Assembly (NCBI GenBank): GCA_950295325.1
Contig: OX485803.1
Location: 76,213,554-76,277,553, forward strand
Length of the DNA: 64,000 nucleotides
Source of the DNA: Polytrichum commune
Lineage: Eukaryota; Streptophyta; Polytrichopsida; Polytrichales; Polytrichaceae
Reading direction: 5' to 3'
Both the position numbers and the translations under genes were made by a program. Below the pieces are notes generated by a model. It saw only the letters and a program-made list of their open reading frames with translations, was not told the origin of the DNA and made no database searches. Positions 1 through 12,395 of the stretch are shown here, piece by piece; the first letter of the stretch is position 1; every line of letters starts with the position of its first letter.

Positions 1-23
1 GTTATCGTTGTTTAAGATTGAAT

Positions 24-2180
24 TCAAAACCTCTTCATTTGCATATCGATAACATAAAATACTATGAGGACACCATCGTCATACAAGATGGACTTGCATA
101 AAGACATTGTTGTAATCATCCGGTTCTTATCATATTTATTCCATAGAGGAATTTCAGTAGGTTTATTTGAAAGGTTGAAGTCAAGACTGTCGGGGAATTG
201 GAGAAACACCAAGTCAACACTGAAGGGGGTCGGACTTTCCATCACATAAAATTTCCACTTGTTGTTGAACTAGAATATCACAACACATCACAAAATAGAA
301 ATTAGAAACAAAACCAAATCCAAATGGAAGTAACATTAATAGAATATATAAAAATTTAAGATTACATACGTTTTTAATAAATACCCACTCTTGGATCGAC
401 TCAGAACGGCTTACATCCACCCTTTTAGACTTGTTCCAGATAACAGTAGATCAAGCAAAAGAGAATATGAAAAAATTCTTCAGTGAAATAATGATTTTCT
501 CAAAATATTCATTGTTGCACGATGAATAGCATCATAGATACTCGAGTAATGAAATTCCAATTAATTGCACCCATAATTTTTAAAATTTTGTTTCCAAGTG
601 TACAAGTGTATTCTTATCCAAATCATTAAAAAAAACAATCAGTTCTTCAGGTTGTGAAATTTTTGATTGAATTTGTCTTTTTTTTCATTAATTTTTTTTT
701 CTTTACGACGTTTTGTCTTTTTTGGTTCTAGCTCTCGAAGTTTGAGCTATACAATTTGCGCTTGTAAAATGAAGCTCTGTTGTAACGCACTTGTGCGGAA
801 TAAAAATACAATAAAAATATATACACACAAAAATATTAAGAGCCAAATTTTGGATAACCATTTAACAAATGTAATGAAAAAAATTAAAAAATAAATAAAT
901 AGTAGGTTGTCCATGTATAGTGCATGTTTCATAGCAAGATCAATATTGGGTTGCTCATGCCAAACATTATGTTTTTTACTTTCCCACTTTTAAATTCATA
1001 ATAAAATATTGAATTGAAAGCTGCAAACTTTCAAGTATAGATTTACTTAGAGAGAGTACGGATATATGTTGGCAATTGAAAATGATATGAAATAATATTG
1101 TGAAGCTCTACAATAATAAAATTTTCTAACTGTATTCAATATGTAGATTTTAATAACCAATCATCAAGTGCAAAATCAAAGAGGAACGATTTCGGAAAAT
1201 GCAATGCATCTTTGTGAAATCTATTGTCATTCCCAAATTTGAGCCATCTAACTTTGATATCTGCATCAAAATTACTGATGGCAACACAATGAAATTCATG
1301 TTATAACATTTCAGGCACCGAAAATAATCCCTAGTGGTGTTTAACTTCTTCAAGGAAAACATGTGTGAGATTGATATCGGCAATCGCTAGTTGTTTAGTA
1401 AAACCAAAAAACAACATTTTCATGTTTTTTGTTGACAGCTATGGACATTGCTTTTGAAATTCCTTCTAACATTTTTTCAAGGGAATAAATTTAATTATAA
1501 TGGTTGAGAGCATTATCGCTAGCCTCAGCAAGTTTTTACTGAATAATGAAACAAAAAATCCCACAAATTATGGATACATATATATATATGTGATGTGAAT
1601 ATGAATAAATATACAGTACATAGTCGGGACAATTTTGTGAACTTACACTATACATGTAATCCAAAAAAATTGGTTGTGTTAAATATTACCACGTTTTGAC
1701 AAACTTCTTTTCATATCATTATAATTTTTTTGATTTAATTTTTTTCTTAAAATTGTTAAAGGCATGTTGCCAATGTTTTGCATCCGATGTAAAGTGTGCA
1801 CCAAATTGGTAGAAACGTAAGAATTCTCTGTAGACTTGAAAAATTATTAGATTGATCATATTTAAGATGACATAATTTAACAAATATAATGTAATATAAT
1901 AAATAAATAAATAAAACCAATAATTGAAAATCATATTTATTAATATCGTGCATAGTATTTAATAACCTTGGAATGTTGTCAGGCTGGAGGCTAAAATGAT
2001 AGAATTCATAATCTTTGGTATGTACACAGTCAATGTATTTTTTCTAAGCAAAAAACTTGTGATTACTATTCTACACAAAGAAAATTTTGTTCTTGTATGA
2101 TGTGAATGAAAAACTCTGCATCCAATTGAAATTCAAATACGGCATTGGCTTGAGTCCAAGATTGTGTCCACATACATAAT
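24..2180 (-). pseudogene. Shards of a decayed multi-exon gene, last exon methyltransferase-like
   Basis: Several protein-like blocks lie in order on the minus strand: 2035-1963 (DCVHTKDYEFYHFSLQPDN), 1838-1750 (YREFLRFYQFGAHFTSDAKH), about 1370-1150 (FSLKKLNTTRDYFRCLKCYN), 438-370 (SRSESIQEWVFIKN, ending at a GTATGT donor), and 290-24 after a TTCTAG acceptor. The last block contains FSVDLVFLQFP, then WNKYDKNRM and SILYDDGVLIVF. This resembles a motif IV plus the strand after it in amino-methyltransferases, but the DPPY-type catalytic motif is not intact. Stops and short blocks suggest decay. The gene would run off the left edge of the window. The family assignment is weak, and the blocks may not all belong to one gene. 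Confidence 0.35.
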
Positions 2181-2467
2181 TAATGTTGAAATAATATAAC
2201 CTCGATGTCAAAAGCAAATGAAGAACTTAAGTAACACTTAAAAAATAAGAAGGAAAAAAATCAAGAGCAAGTTAAGTTAAGTTAAGTTGAGAGGCAATGA
2301 AAGGCAAGATAAAAAAATTTAAAAAAAATCAAGAGATAATCTCGTCTTTTCTTGGGCTGCCCCAAAAATGCCAGGCGGCGCGGGAAAAAATGAGAGAAGC
2401 TAGAGGGGTCCCGGGAGCTTGTGCAAGAGAGGCTCATTAGGCACACGTAGAACAGGAGAGAGGTCAT

Positions 2468-5106
2468 GTGCCGCACACTAAAGAAGATGCAGAGGTTATC
2501 AAACTTTCAGACGATACCACGTTTGATATAGAGGGTCACCAAAACCAAGATTTAGGGGAGGATAATTCTTGGTTTGATCAGCTCCATACCCAACCCCAAT
2601 CCCTGCGCTCATCTGAGCTAAGGGTTGAACAAAATGACGATGCTCCACTTCATGCAAATATGGGTGATGAGGACGAAGAAGAATTAGCAGTACTTGATCA
2701 AATGGAGGAAGGACGTAGGGTAAGGTCATTAAACCTTAATCTACTGGAAAGAGGAGAAGAGGCGGTTCTAGGACATTTTGTGGACAAGGTGTTTAGTGAC
2801 CTTTACGATGAAGTTGAGGCTGAACCTGAAGGGCCAGTCGCAGAAGAAGGGCTAGCTGCTGAAGGTGAAGTGCTAGCAACAGACTGTGAACAACTAGCTG
2901 CAGAAGGCGAATAGCTAGCCAGACAAGGTTATCAGTTGGCCGCACAATGTTATAGGCTTGTTGTTGAAGGTGAATTGCTAGCAGCAGAAGCTAAATATTT
3001 TGCCGTACAAGGTGAACAGTTAGCCATACAAGGCTATCAGCTGGCCGTACAAGGCTATGAAATTGCCGCAGAAGGTGAACAACTGGCTGCACAGGGCTCC
3101 CGGCTAGCCACAGAAAGTATCCGGCTAGCCTCAGAAGCAAAAGGGCTAGCTGTAGAAAATTATGCACTAGTTAAAGATCTAATCGCAGACGAACAAGTGC
3201 CAGGTGAAGACTTAATTGCATAAGAACTTGTAGTAGGTGAAGACCTAATTGAACCAAAACTTGATCCGGTATTATAGTCAATTGTACCAGATGCTACACT
3301 TGTTGTAGACCTAATTGCAGAAGATTTTGCGCCGGGTTTAGAGCCAATAGTACAAGAACCTACTCTTGTACCAAAGCCAGTTGTACAAGAACATGAGCAT
3401 GTACCAGAGCCGATTGCTGAAGATACTCAACGACTTCCTAATTTTCGCCAACAACGCAATACGCTGCGATATGTATATCAGCCCTTAGTCCTTCATTCTT
3501 CCAGACCTTGTGACCATTTGCAATCCTTTCGCCCAACTATGGGTCAATTTGCAGATGGTAGGGAATTGGGAGAAATTAAGAATCCTCAACATATGGATAT
3601 CGATGCAGCTTGCTTCATGATGTTATCTTAAGATATGCCTTTGTTGTTGGGAGCCATAACACGGCCAGGCAATCGTAAAGTAAGGCTTAGAGATTTTGAA
3701 GGTTTTAGGGATTGGTTGCATATAATTTCAGATCCAATTGTCGTTAGGATCTTTGCTAGTGAAACAGACGTCGAGAAGGAGTTAACCAAGATTAAAATTC
3801 TAAAAGCCCTTAAAATTAGTTTTGGCATCACTTTGACTAAAAATTCAAATAGTTTCATATTGTCTAGAAATCAAGTGAATGTCTTTACCATTGTTATGGC
3901 AGAAGCTCTTTATATCAGAGGTATTAGGATATGTAGAGTAGGATTTTTTGGAATGAAGATGCCAATAGGTATAGCTGAACCCCTTATAGATAATTTGGTT
4001 TAGCGTTACTTAGAATCTTTGATTCCAAAATTAGATACTTGAGTTTTACATCATAAGAGTATATTTGATATTGTAATTGTCACTCCTACGGAGAGTATGG
4101 AGTTTTATTCATTTGACATTGATCAAAGGCACGTAAAAAAATATCGCGAGGAACAAATGCACAAGATATGCAACCAATCAAAATTCGGCTCTTTATCTTT
4201 CACGCCAACGAAATTTGGGGAGATCAGACAAATCAAGACCTATCAAAAATTGATTCACGTGGTGTTATCAGTCATCCCAAGAGATTATTTGGATGACATG
4301 CCAATAATCATGTATACATTTCATATTTGAGCTCTACAATTACGAGCGTTGTTGCAGATGTTAGAGCTAATGCAAATTATGACACGTAACATAGAAATTA
4401 AGAAAACTAGATTGGAAGTCACTGTGCAACATGTGAACACAGTGCAGGTTGCTCGTCACATGTGTAGCGAGTTAGATATCTCGCGTGTGCAAGGTGTAGA
4501 AAATATGCTAGAAGAAATTTTTGATAGAATACTTATAAGGGTCCAAATTTAATCCAAGCTTTTAAGGATAGCTTAGAAAAATTGGAAGCTGCAATGCGGG
4601 GTCTTGCGAATGTTGTTGTGCCTCCAATACGCATTCGTGCTGCGTTGACTTTGGCTCGGCACACGATTGGTTGGAGCGGAAAGAATATAAAACGTCAACT
4701 TTGACAAGCAAAGTCTTGGGAGGATAGAGAAATTAGAGTATGAATTAGGAGACAAGATGTTGACCACGTTTATGACGGTTACAAGTTAGATGATGCTGAA
4801 ATGCGTGCCAAAGTGGCTGAGTTTTTGGATCGTGCAAGGTGGTATCATCATCCAAGACTTCGTGATTAAAGTAGTGAAACATTGTTGTTAAGAAGAGATG
4901 ATGGTCGTGCATTTTGGCCAAAGCAAAATATTTACGATGATCGTATTGGAGCTACACGATATTTTATAGAAAAATGGGGCAAACTGGAAAATACATGTAT
5001 GGTGCCGACCAGAAACATCTTCATTATCTGGATCACCCTGATCCTCATCCTCTTCCGATTGATATACGGTTTAAGATTTAGGCGTTATTCTGTTGATATA
5101 ATTTAG
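2468..5106 (+). pseudogene. Long heptad-repeat protein pseudogene, unknown family
   Basis: One reading frame (2468 to about 4550) encodes protein-like sequence throughout but is cut by stops at 2912, 3221, about 3274, 3629, 4001, about 4040, 4328 and 4550. The frame then shifts by one and continues through 4882-5106 (for example IRAALTLARHTIGWSGKNIK, DDGRAFWPKQNIYDDRIGAT). Most of the stops are TAG, TAA or TGA where CAG, CAA or CGA would fit, so C-to-T decay of a methylated copy is likely. Order of parts: an acidic N-terminus, about 15 heptads (2838-3165), a degenerate 12-residue repeat rich in DLIAEE/VPEP (3166-3420), then a globular region (3480-4990) with no motif I recognise. The frame has no ATG at its left end; the first in-frame ATG is at 2660. 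It could derive from a mobile element or a lineage-specific gene. Confidence 0.6.
2838..3165 (+). repeat. 21-bp tandem repeat encoding a heptad (x-E/Q-G-E/Y-Q-L-A)
   Basis: About 15 imperfect 21-bp units encode heptads such as AAEGEQL, AVQGYQL, AVQGYEI and AAEGEQL. CTAGC recurs at the unit junctions. The spacing of Leu and Ala every seven residues predicts an amphipathic coiled coil. The stop at 2912 falls at the Q position of one heptad, so the original codon was very probably CAG. Confidence 0.85.
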
Positions 5107-5134
5107 GGTATAAAATATTTTTCTTTATTTTCTT

Positions 5135-5480
5135 TAAATATTAGTATTATATGGTTCAGGGTTTAGTAGAATATGGTAGATTCATTACTTGTATAAATTT
5201 TAAATATATTACAATACATTAAATAAGAATTAATATATATTTTGTATAAAGATCAGTCATTATTTGTAAGGCTCTGATGAAAATCGTATATTATATTTCT
5301 TATATAAATTCATAAATAGGGTAAAATAGATTTTTTTAAATGTTTTTATAGTCTATGAATATCAGTCATTATATGTAAGGGTTTGAACAAGATAATACAT
5401 TCATTGCTAATACAAATTTACGAATACTTTATAAAAGACTAACTAAGAAATTATCTTTATATCCTATGAATATCAATTAT
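5135..5480. repeat. Degenerate ~110-bp tandem repeat, three copies
   Basis: Units near 5140, 5251 and 5358 share TCAGTCATTAT-TGTAAGG, then ATTCATT-CT-ATA-AAATTTA. The spacing is about 107-112 bp. The block directly follows the pseudogene and is strongly AT-rich. Confidence 0.6.
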
Positions 5481-6963
5481 CATGTGAATTTTGGTGAAGT
5501 GGAGACCAACTACGAGTGACCATTAGCCAGCAATGACCACTCATGTACACCTTATGGGGATTTTTGGAATCGACCATAGACCATAAAAAAACGGCTGATA
5601 TTGAGATATGAAAGTAATTTGTGGTTGAAGTTTGTCTCAATAGTGGTGTCTCAATAGTGGCCCGCAATGGGCCCGCTATAATACTCGGTGTGGCCCTCAC
5701 TCTCTATAAGTCTAGACCTAATTCTATCCTACGCCCGGTAATCTTCCACCGTGGCATCGTAATAAATCAACAATAGAATCTGCGTAACAATGGATTCACC
5801 TTATTAAATTTACCACAATAACCCTTTCATAATTAACATAAGATGAAATTTTAGGATCAATTCTTTCGTAACACCTAAAACCTAGAGCATTCGTTCTTTC
5901 TTCATAACTTATAGCCAATTAAAAAATTGAGTACATATATTATATCAATAGATCCCTCACGAAAATGCACCCAAAATATAATTATCCCGCTCTTGAAAAG
6001 ACCAAGTTTCTACTGCAAATTTGCCTATCAAAGAGTGATGGTCAAAATTCTAATATAAATTAGTTTTTTGATGATAAGTTTTTGTAAACATCAAATTGAA
6101 AGGTGCGTAATAGCTCATTGAAATTGCCCTTTCAAAGAGCCCAAAATGGACTATTCAATTGTACACATTCATCACGATTTGCAGAAGAAAATTTATTTTG
6201 AAGTGTTTTGCACCAATAAAAGTTAACTTTAGTATTTTGCTTATAACTTTCTACTGCAATGGAATTATAAGTTCTACCTTACATCATTAGATTGACCTTG
6301 AAATTACATTCAAGATGCATATATCACTCGATCAAATCGCTGAAAAAATCACTCGAAATTGTTCCGCAAAGTTTGTTATTAAAACCCAAAACCAGGTTAA
6401 GTTTGTTCATTATAACTCCTAAACTTCAATCATCAAATTAGAAATTGAGTATGGTCTCAAAAGAAACGCCTTGTACAAACGTATCAATACATATCCAATT
6501 TGCTAATATTGAACAAAAATTAGGACGGATATTTGCATTTGTTATGTGGGGCCCACCATGATATTTACATACAATGTCATATATTCGTTGTGTGGGCCCC
6601 ACCACGACCTATTGCATGCGGGCCCGACAATAAGATTGGATTTTTTAATCCATGCCATTATATGTGGACCCCACAAATGGTCTTTTAGGACAACCACAAT
6701 ATCCTACCCTTTTAAGTCCTTAAAGTCAACAAAAGTATTTAAAAAAAAAATCAACACAAATTAAAGGAAGTAAAACCTCTCATAACTCCTAAATACAGAT
6801 AGATTAGGGAAATGTTTTTACAAATTCAGATTCTTTATGCCTTAAAATGAGGTGGGGTACATACCTTTAAAACTTTCATCACCCCTTTTAATTTAGCAGC
6901 AATTGCCATTTTAAAATGTTAGCTTTGACTGCCTATAAATACCCATCACCACCTTTGAGGGAA
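5481..6963. other. Intergenic, no gene seen
   Basis: AT-rich sequence with no supported gene. At 6545-6670 there are several GTGGGGCCCACCA-type palindromic words (6546, 6592, 6664). Two TCTCAATAGTGG direct repeats lie at 5635-5660. Confidence 0.6.
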
Positions 6964-6971
6964 CTTTGTGG

Positions 6972-8282
6972 CTCGGGGGGGGCACTGGCGAAAAACGTAG
7001 GAACTACGTGCGATAAAATATAGGGTCTTGTATAAAAATTTGGCGTAAAATTTGTAAAATTATTAGATGTAGTATAGGGTGCTCTGGGATTGTGAAACAT
7101 GATTATATGTAATATAGCATTTGACAAAACATGATTAAATTACCTAAGTGGTACATATAAAATAGCATGGAGAAAAAACTATAGTTTCAAAAATTAAATA
7201 CTTTGCCACCAAAATATGGCATGTTCTATATAGGAAGGGTTCAAAAGATAAGGGTGAAGGTTGGTACTAAGTGGGGCAATTGTTGGCAACCCATTGACTT
7301 GACGAAACGTGCAGTCCATAACGGAAATAGAGAAACGCTCTTCCCAACTGCTATGGCTTACCTCCATTGGTTCAAAAAACAGCCGGGTCTCAACAAATAT
7401 AAGTATGTTGAGAGTGACTGTGTGTGGGTTGATGTGGATGCTATTATCTCCACTGTGTCTCTAGTGTATGAATCAACTAGCAAAATCTACACCTTAGATG
7501 AGGTAGATGCAAACTCATTGAGTGAGTTCATTTCAAATAAAAAATTAAACCTGCTAAATTTGTACTATCTCACACATGTGGAGATATAATTTGGAAAAAG
7601 GGTTGAATGATCATTAGTATACCTTGAAATCTGTAGTAGTCATTTCACTTCGAGTACCCTCATATCTCCCACATGTGTAAATGGTAGCCTAGCTAGTTTA
7701 GGTGGATTTTGCTTGCATGGTGTGGGATTTTCCTCCAATGTGTAGGATTGGAAGATCAAGGCATCAATTGTAGGGCTTCTGCAAACCTTGTAAATGTGAC
7801 TTTGAGACACATGTGGTTGGCCTGTTCCCTAAGACCTCAAGGTTTCTAACTGTGTTATCCAACACAACTTTTATTCGTTGGCTCGTGTTGCTTAATGACA
7901 TGTAATTGCAATCTTTTGTTGTTATTGTTTAGTGTTTTGCTTTGCCTGGACTTCAGTGTGACCCTGAACCCTAAACCCTAGTAAATGTTTGTTTCTCTTA
8001 CTCTGTACACGTGCTTCTAACGAGAATTCTACTGTATCATACACTTTAAGGAATGGGGGCAATCAGGGGGAAAAAATTACATATAAGTAATATAGGGTAC
8101 CATAAAATCAACCATCCAAGAATTTATAATTACCAATAGGGTGCAAATAATCACAACAATTTACCATTATTTCAAAAATTAGCATCCCTTATAATCCTTT
8201 CTCATAGGTAAATAGCCCCCATTTTAATAGGTCATTATCGCAGGTGTATGCAAAATATACAAGGGAGTGCCCCCCCCCCGAG
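6972..8282. mobile_element. G-run-ended DNA transposon carrying foreign DNA
   Basis: The element begins CTCGGGGGGGGCACT and ends in the inverted form (AGTGCCCCCCCCCCGAG). It is flanked by perfect 8-bp direct repeats CTTTGTGG (6964-6971 and 8283-8290), a target-site duplication. Subterminal TATAGGGT words recur at both ends. The left ~205 bp matches 10574-10780 (for example CGTAG-AAC-ACGTGC-ATAAA and TAAAATAGCATG). The middle, about 7190-8040, has no counterpart there and holds an open frame. An 8-bp duplication fits hAT-type or some Mutator-like elements; the termini match neither textbook consensus. No transposase is seen, so it is probably non-autonomous. Confidence 0.85.
7203..7589 (+). 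CDS. Unrecognised ORF inside the G-run transposon
   Basis: The frame is open for 129 codons including the stop, with the first ATG at 7221 (MFYIGRVQKIRVKVGTKWGN). The composition looks like real protein (Trp, Tyr, Val-rich, with VESDCVWVDVDAIIS) and not low complexity. No acceptor or donor is obvious. Since the closest related left end (10574) lacks this region, I infer that it was captured from a host gene. It is not a transposase I can recognise, and function is unknown. Confidence 0.45.
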   Translation: MPPKYGMFYIGRVQKIRVKVGTKWGNCWQPIDLTKRAVHNGNRETLFPTAMAYLHWFKKQPGLNKYKYVESDCVWVDVDAIISTVSLVYESTSKIYTLDEVDANSLSEFISNKKLNLLNLYYLTHVEI

Positions 8283-8545
8283 CTTTGTGGACCATCCTTT
8301 AAATATAACTAAAGACAACCATATAGGCTTTTGAAATTTGCAAGATTGCTTTATATAGCCCTTAGTCAACGACCCTAGACAAAAATCAACGGTGCTATAT
8401 CTTCCAAATTTAGATAGATTAGGAAAATGTTTTGCATATTTGAATTTCCCATACCTTAAAAATGCATATTTTAAATTAATGTAGTACCAAATTTAGTTTA
8501 TGAACCCTAATCCCATGCACCTTTACTAAATTTGAATTCATTACT

Positions 8546-8630
8546 CATGTGTTACCGCTCATTGCTCATGTGTTACTGCTCACTGCTCATGTGTTACTGC
8601 TCATCGCTCACTATTCATTGTTCATCGCTC
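8546..8630 (+). repeat. 21-bp minisatellite, four copies
   Basis: Units CATGTGTTAC-GCTCA-TGCT start at 8546, 8567 and 8588, with a fourth, more diverged copy at 8609. The open frame across it is a repeat by-product. Confidence 0.85.
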
Positions 8631-9203
8631 ATAAGATAGCTTCCCTCGTTGCATGGGCCTCAATTGAACAATATCAAGTTAGGAATTGCTTTGGCCCTCT
8701 AACCCACTGGTTGCAAACCCCTTTGAAAAACAAATGTTCGCTATACCCAAACTACCCTTTCCAAGATGTAGCACTAAATCTACAATGAAAAGAATGCTAG
8801 AGGCACAATCCGGGCACAAACTCAAAAATATTCATGGGTCCCCTGAACGAGGTGTATTTGCTGAATAATGTTACAGAGGTCCAACGAAAATAAAGTTGGG
8901 AGAATCATAGCAACCTTTTTAGGTTTCTTTTGTTGGTTTTAAACAAGTCACCAAGAAGGGACGACTTCTCCACATGACTTGGTTGAGGTAATTATACACC
9001 ATAGCTTTTAGGCAAAGGTACCACATATCATGATAATTTTCTTGCCTTTTCTCAAAGGGCAGGCATGTGCTCATTGCTTACGACCTATCCCTTTGAGTTA
9101 GATCGTACAACAAGATCCTTTTGCAATGTAAAATGGGACTACATATTGGTGTACATTATAACTCATGATGGCTAGTTTGACAAAAAACCATGATGGACTT
9201 CAT

Positions 9204-9250
9204 GCACACACACACACACACAGACATGTGTGTGTGTGTGTGTGTGTGTG
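9204..9250. repeat. Self-complementary (CA)n-(TG)n microsatellite
   Basis: About nine CA units, a GACA spacer, then about twelve TG units. The two arms are complementary and could fold into a long hairpin or cruciform. Confidence 0.95.
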
Positions 9251-10573
9251 GAAAGACATATTTATGAAGCTATTTAGGACTTAATTGTTATATGATGTTA
9301 GTGGGCATTTGAAAAGTCTCAAGTCTTTAAAGATGTCTTAAAAATTATCTACTAACATCAATTATATAATCCATACTACATTCGTGAATTCTAAAGAGAA
9401 TATTATACATTTTTACTACACAAGTTGAAAATAATAAGCCAATATATATGTTTCATAGGGACCATAACCTTGGATATGTAATTGATACAAAACTCCCCTA
9501 TATGATGTAAACATTTGGTAAGACAATATTTTTTTTCTCTAAACCTCTTGTTATTAGTATTATATCATATACATGAGTCTTATTTTATATGATGCAAAGA
9601 TTATTGAGTGTAGGATTTATTGTAACTTATTGATGGGTTATAAAAATTACAGTGGGACATTAAAATAAGGACATTGTAGTTTGCTTACACCTTGTAGTGG
9701 TTGGATCTCCCCATTTGTAGACCAAAACTTGCTAATGAATGAAAGTCAATGGCAATCACACTTTCATTTGACATCCTTGAGTGTAGATTTAACGCTATCA
9801 TGATGTCAGTTGTTTTTGGCATTATTGGAAGTCAATAAGACTAGAGATGAGATTGCACAAGCATATAGACATACACAAAGGCATATGAACAATGCTTGGA
9901 GTGAGATGATCTCATGCTCTCCTTGCTTTGCCTTTTATTGCTTTTCTTATTTTCTTTGGTTCATACAAACAATATGGGATAGCTCTTATCCCTCTTCGGA
10001 CTAGCTTTGTGGCTTTATTCTAAAATTATTGTTTCTCATGCCTCTTCCATTACATTTCTATTGATTACAAGCAATCTAGTGCTCTACCTTCTACATGTAT
10101 GACTATGGGGCTAACTTATGGAAAGTTGTCCCAATCTCTCACCTAGTTCTATCCTTTGTCGTTTGGTCTTCTAACACATGCCGAGGGGATAATGTTATAA
10201 ACATGCCCCCGATATGTTGATTGCTAATTCATCTAAAATCAAGCTCACTAGATTAAGCCAGGATCTTTGACCATGATTTAGGGGTTTTGATTTTCTACTA
10301 ATAAAACTTCATGTGCCCTATGTTAATAATCAACATTTTGACCCTCTCCCTCCCCTGGTTCGCCTTCTAATTCAATAGATTTTATGAAACTTCATCCATT
10401 ACCTATAAGATAGATTTCCATGTGCCATCCATTCTAGTGAAGAAATTAAACTATGCTAGGAATAACAAATGCATAAGGATATCAAATATGGGCTTTCCTA
10501 AATGTTTTCAATAACATACAACCATGATTGTTGATGGATACTTGCTTTAGGGTATGTGTGCCTAAAGTAACAC

Positions 10574-10780
10574 CTCGGGGAGGTCGCTGGCAAAAATCGT
10601 AGAAACAACGTGCCATAAAAAAATAGGGTCTAATATATTCATTGTAGATAAATTTTGCAAAAAACATACATATGGTATAGGGGGTTTTTAAATAATGAAA
10701 TATGTTTACATGTAAAATATCATCACATATAAAATATCTAGTTTATCTAGTCAGTACATGTAAAATAGCATGAAAACAAT
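10574..10780 (+). mobile_element. Left-end fragment of the G-run transposon family
   Basis: CTCGGGGAGGTCGCTGGC at 10574 and the next ~200 bp match the left end of the 6972-8282 element, including ACGTGC, ATAGGGT and TAAAATAGCATG. No matching right end or 8-bp duplication was found, so this copy is truncated. Confidence 0.7.
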
Positions 10781-12395
10781 TATTAAGGGTAGTGGGTCTA
10801 GGGTAGGGTCCATGCTACTGTAGCTACTCTCATCTTCTCAAATCTGGGCCCACCTACTAACCTCCTCCTCCTAAAATCGATCTTCAATCCTTCGGTGACC
10901 AACACTTGCAGGTTAAAAGGTGATTTGGTTTGCACATGGAAGTCTAGTAGTCCATGTCATGGCCCTCCACATTCTAGTAGGCCACATTATGTGGTTAATT
11001 GGTGGCTTGTGCTTATCTACATGTGAACACCTCCGATCCATTATTATCGAGAATCTAGTGGGTGAGTGGCCCACATGGGAACTCACCCTTAGTGCCCACA
11101 TCTTTGGGTGCTCTTTATAAATAAGATTGATTGAAGTTGATTGTTGGTTGCAAGACATGGTAAACAAATGCACAACTTTCATATACCACAAGAGAATTGC
11201 ATTATATTGTCCTATTAGTCTAAGCCACATTAATCCTCAAGAGCCCCATTCAATTTCAACTCAAGTCAAATATCTATTTTAGGTAGATAAATAGATAGAT
11301 AGATAGATACGATGGTTGCCTATTAGAAAGGCAAGCAGAAATGAAGAGTCACTTTGTTTGAAGGCTACTATCATCACCTATCCTGGTGGTGCTTTAAGAC
11401 TAGGATTGACAAATCTTACATTTAAATTAGTGTGGGCATATTAATCATCTATTTGATAAATTGATGTGAGTGAGTATTTTATTTTATGCTATATTTGTTG
11501 AGGCACTGATAGCCCAAAGAACATAAGAAAGATCGATGCAGCACAATGAAGATAGACATTAAAGTTGTTATGAAGTGGACAAAACTAAATCTAAAGAGTG
11601 CCATCATTTACATGCATTAGAGGGAACAAAAAGTGTTTGTCAAAAATAAGACACATCAAGTTTAGAAAGTCAGTTCGACATATGCATCAACTTCCAGAGC
11701 CTCTTGAGCTTGTGTTGAAAGTTTGCTTACACATTTAGTAGCCACCACCTTACTCCAATATGAATCACTTCAATTGTACAATGTTCCAGCCAGTTGTTCC
11801 AAATCTGAAGGAGAAAGACAACCTTGTACAATTGTGCAAGGACTCGGAATTCAAGTAGAAATTATTTATCTGAGTATCTACATTGATACAAACTACTTGA
11901 CTTACAATACACCCAATTACCTTTACTATGTTGGTGCACATTCATCATGAATTTCAGAACAAAACATTCCTGTGGTCCAAATCAAATATAATACAAACCA
12001 AGTAGGTGTCCAAGAGTTCTCAACCCTACTCGCCACTTCTTCACACTCAGTCTCATAGATCATGGCGTTCTCTGGGCTGAGGGTAAAAAGTCTTCAATTG
12101 CGTCTTGAAGCTGACTCATTTGCAGCTTTTTTAGTGTAGAGCTTAGTCTCCATATTGATGTTCCATGGTTCCACATGTGCAAAAGCACACCCCTGCTTCT
12201 TCAACCTCACAACAGAATTCATGTTTGTGGACGAGCCTCAGCCAAGCATGTTGAATCATGTTCACCCTCAAGTAGCGCTTCCTCCTTGTGGTTCACATGG
12301 TTAAATCAACTGACAACGAATAGAAGATTGTTTTCTTCTTCACTTCCACTGCCTCGTCTCACATTTAAAAAAACCCCATCTCATATTGAGACACC

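Larger units (their letters stand above)
8291..12395. other. Intergenic, mostly repeats and no gene
   Basis: Apart from the minisatellite, the CA/TG hairpin, the transposon fragment and a GATA tetranucleotide run (about 11286-11308), I see nothing coding. A segment at 12260-12330 (TTGTGGTTCACAT, then TCAA) resembles 44300-44360 and is probably a dispersed repeat. Confidence 0.55.

Noticed and set aside
8546-8630. Short regularly spaced repeats as a CRISPR-like array
   Set aside because: The 21-bp units are directly contiguous with no spacers, in a plant nuclear context; it is a minisatellite.
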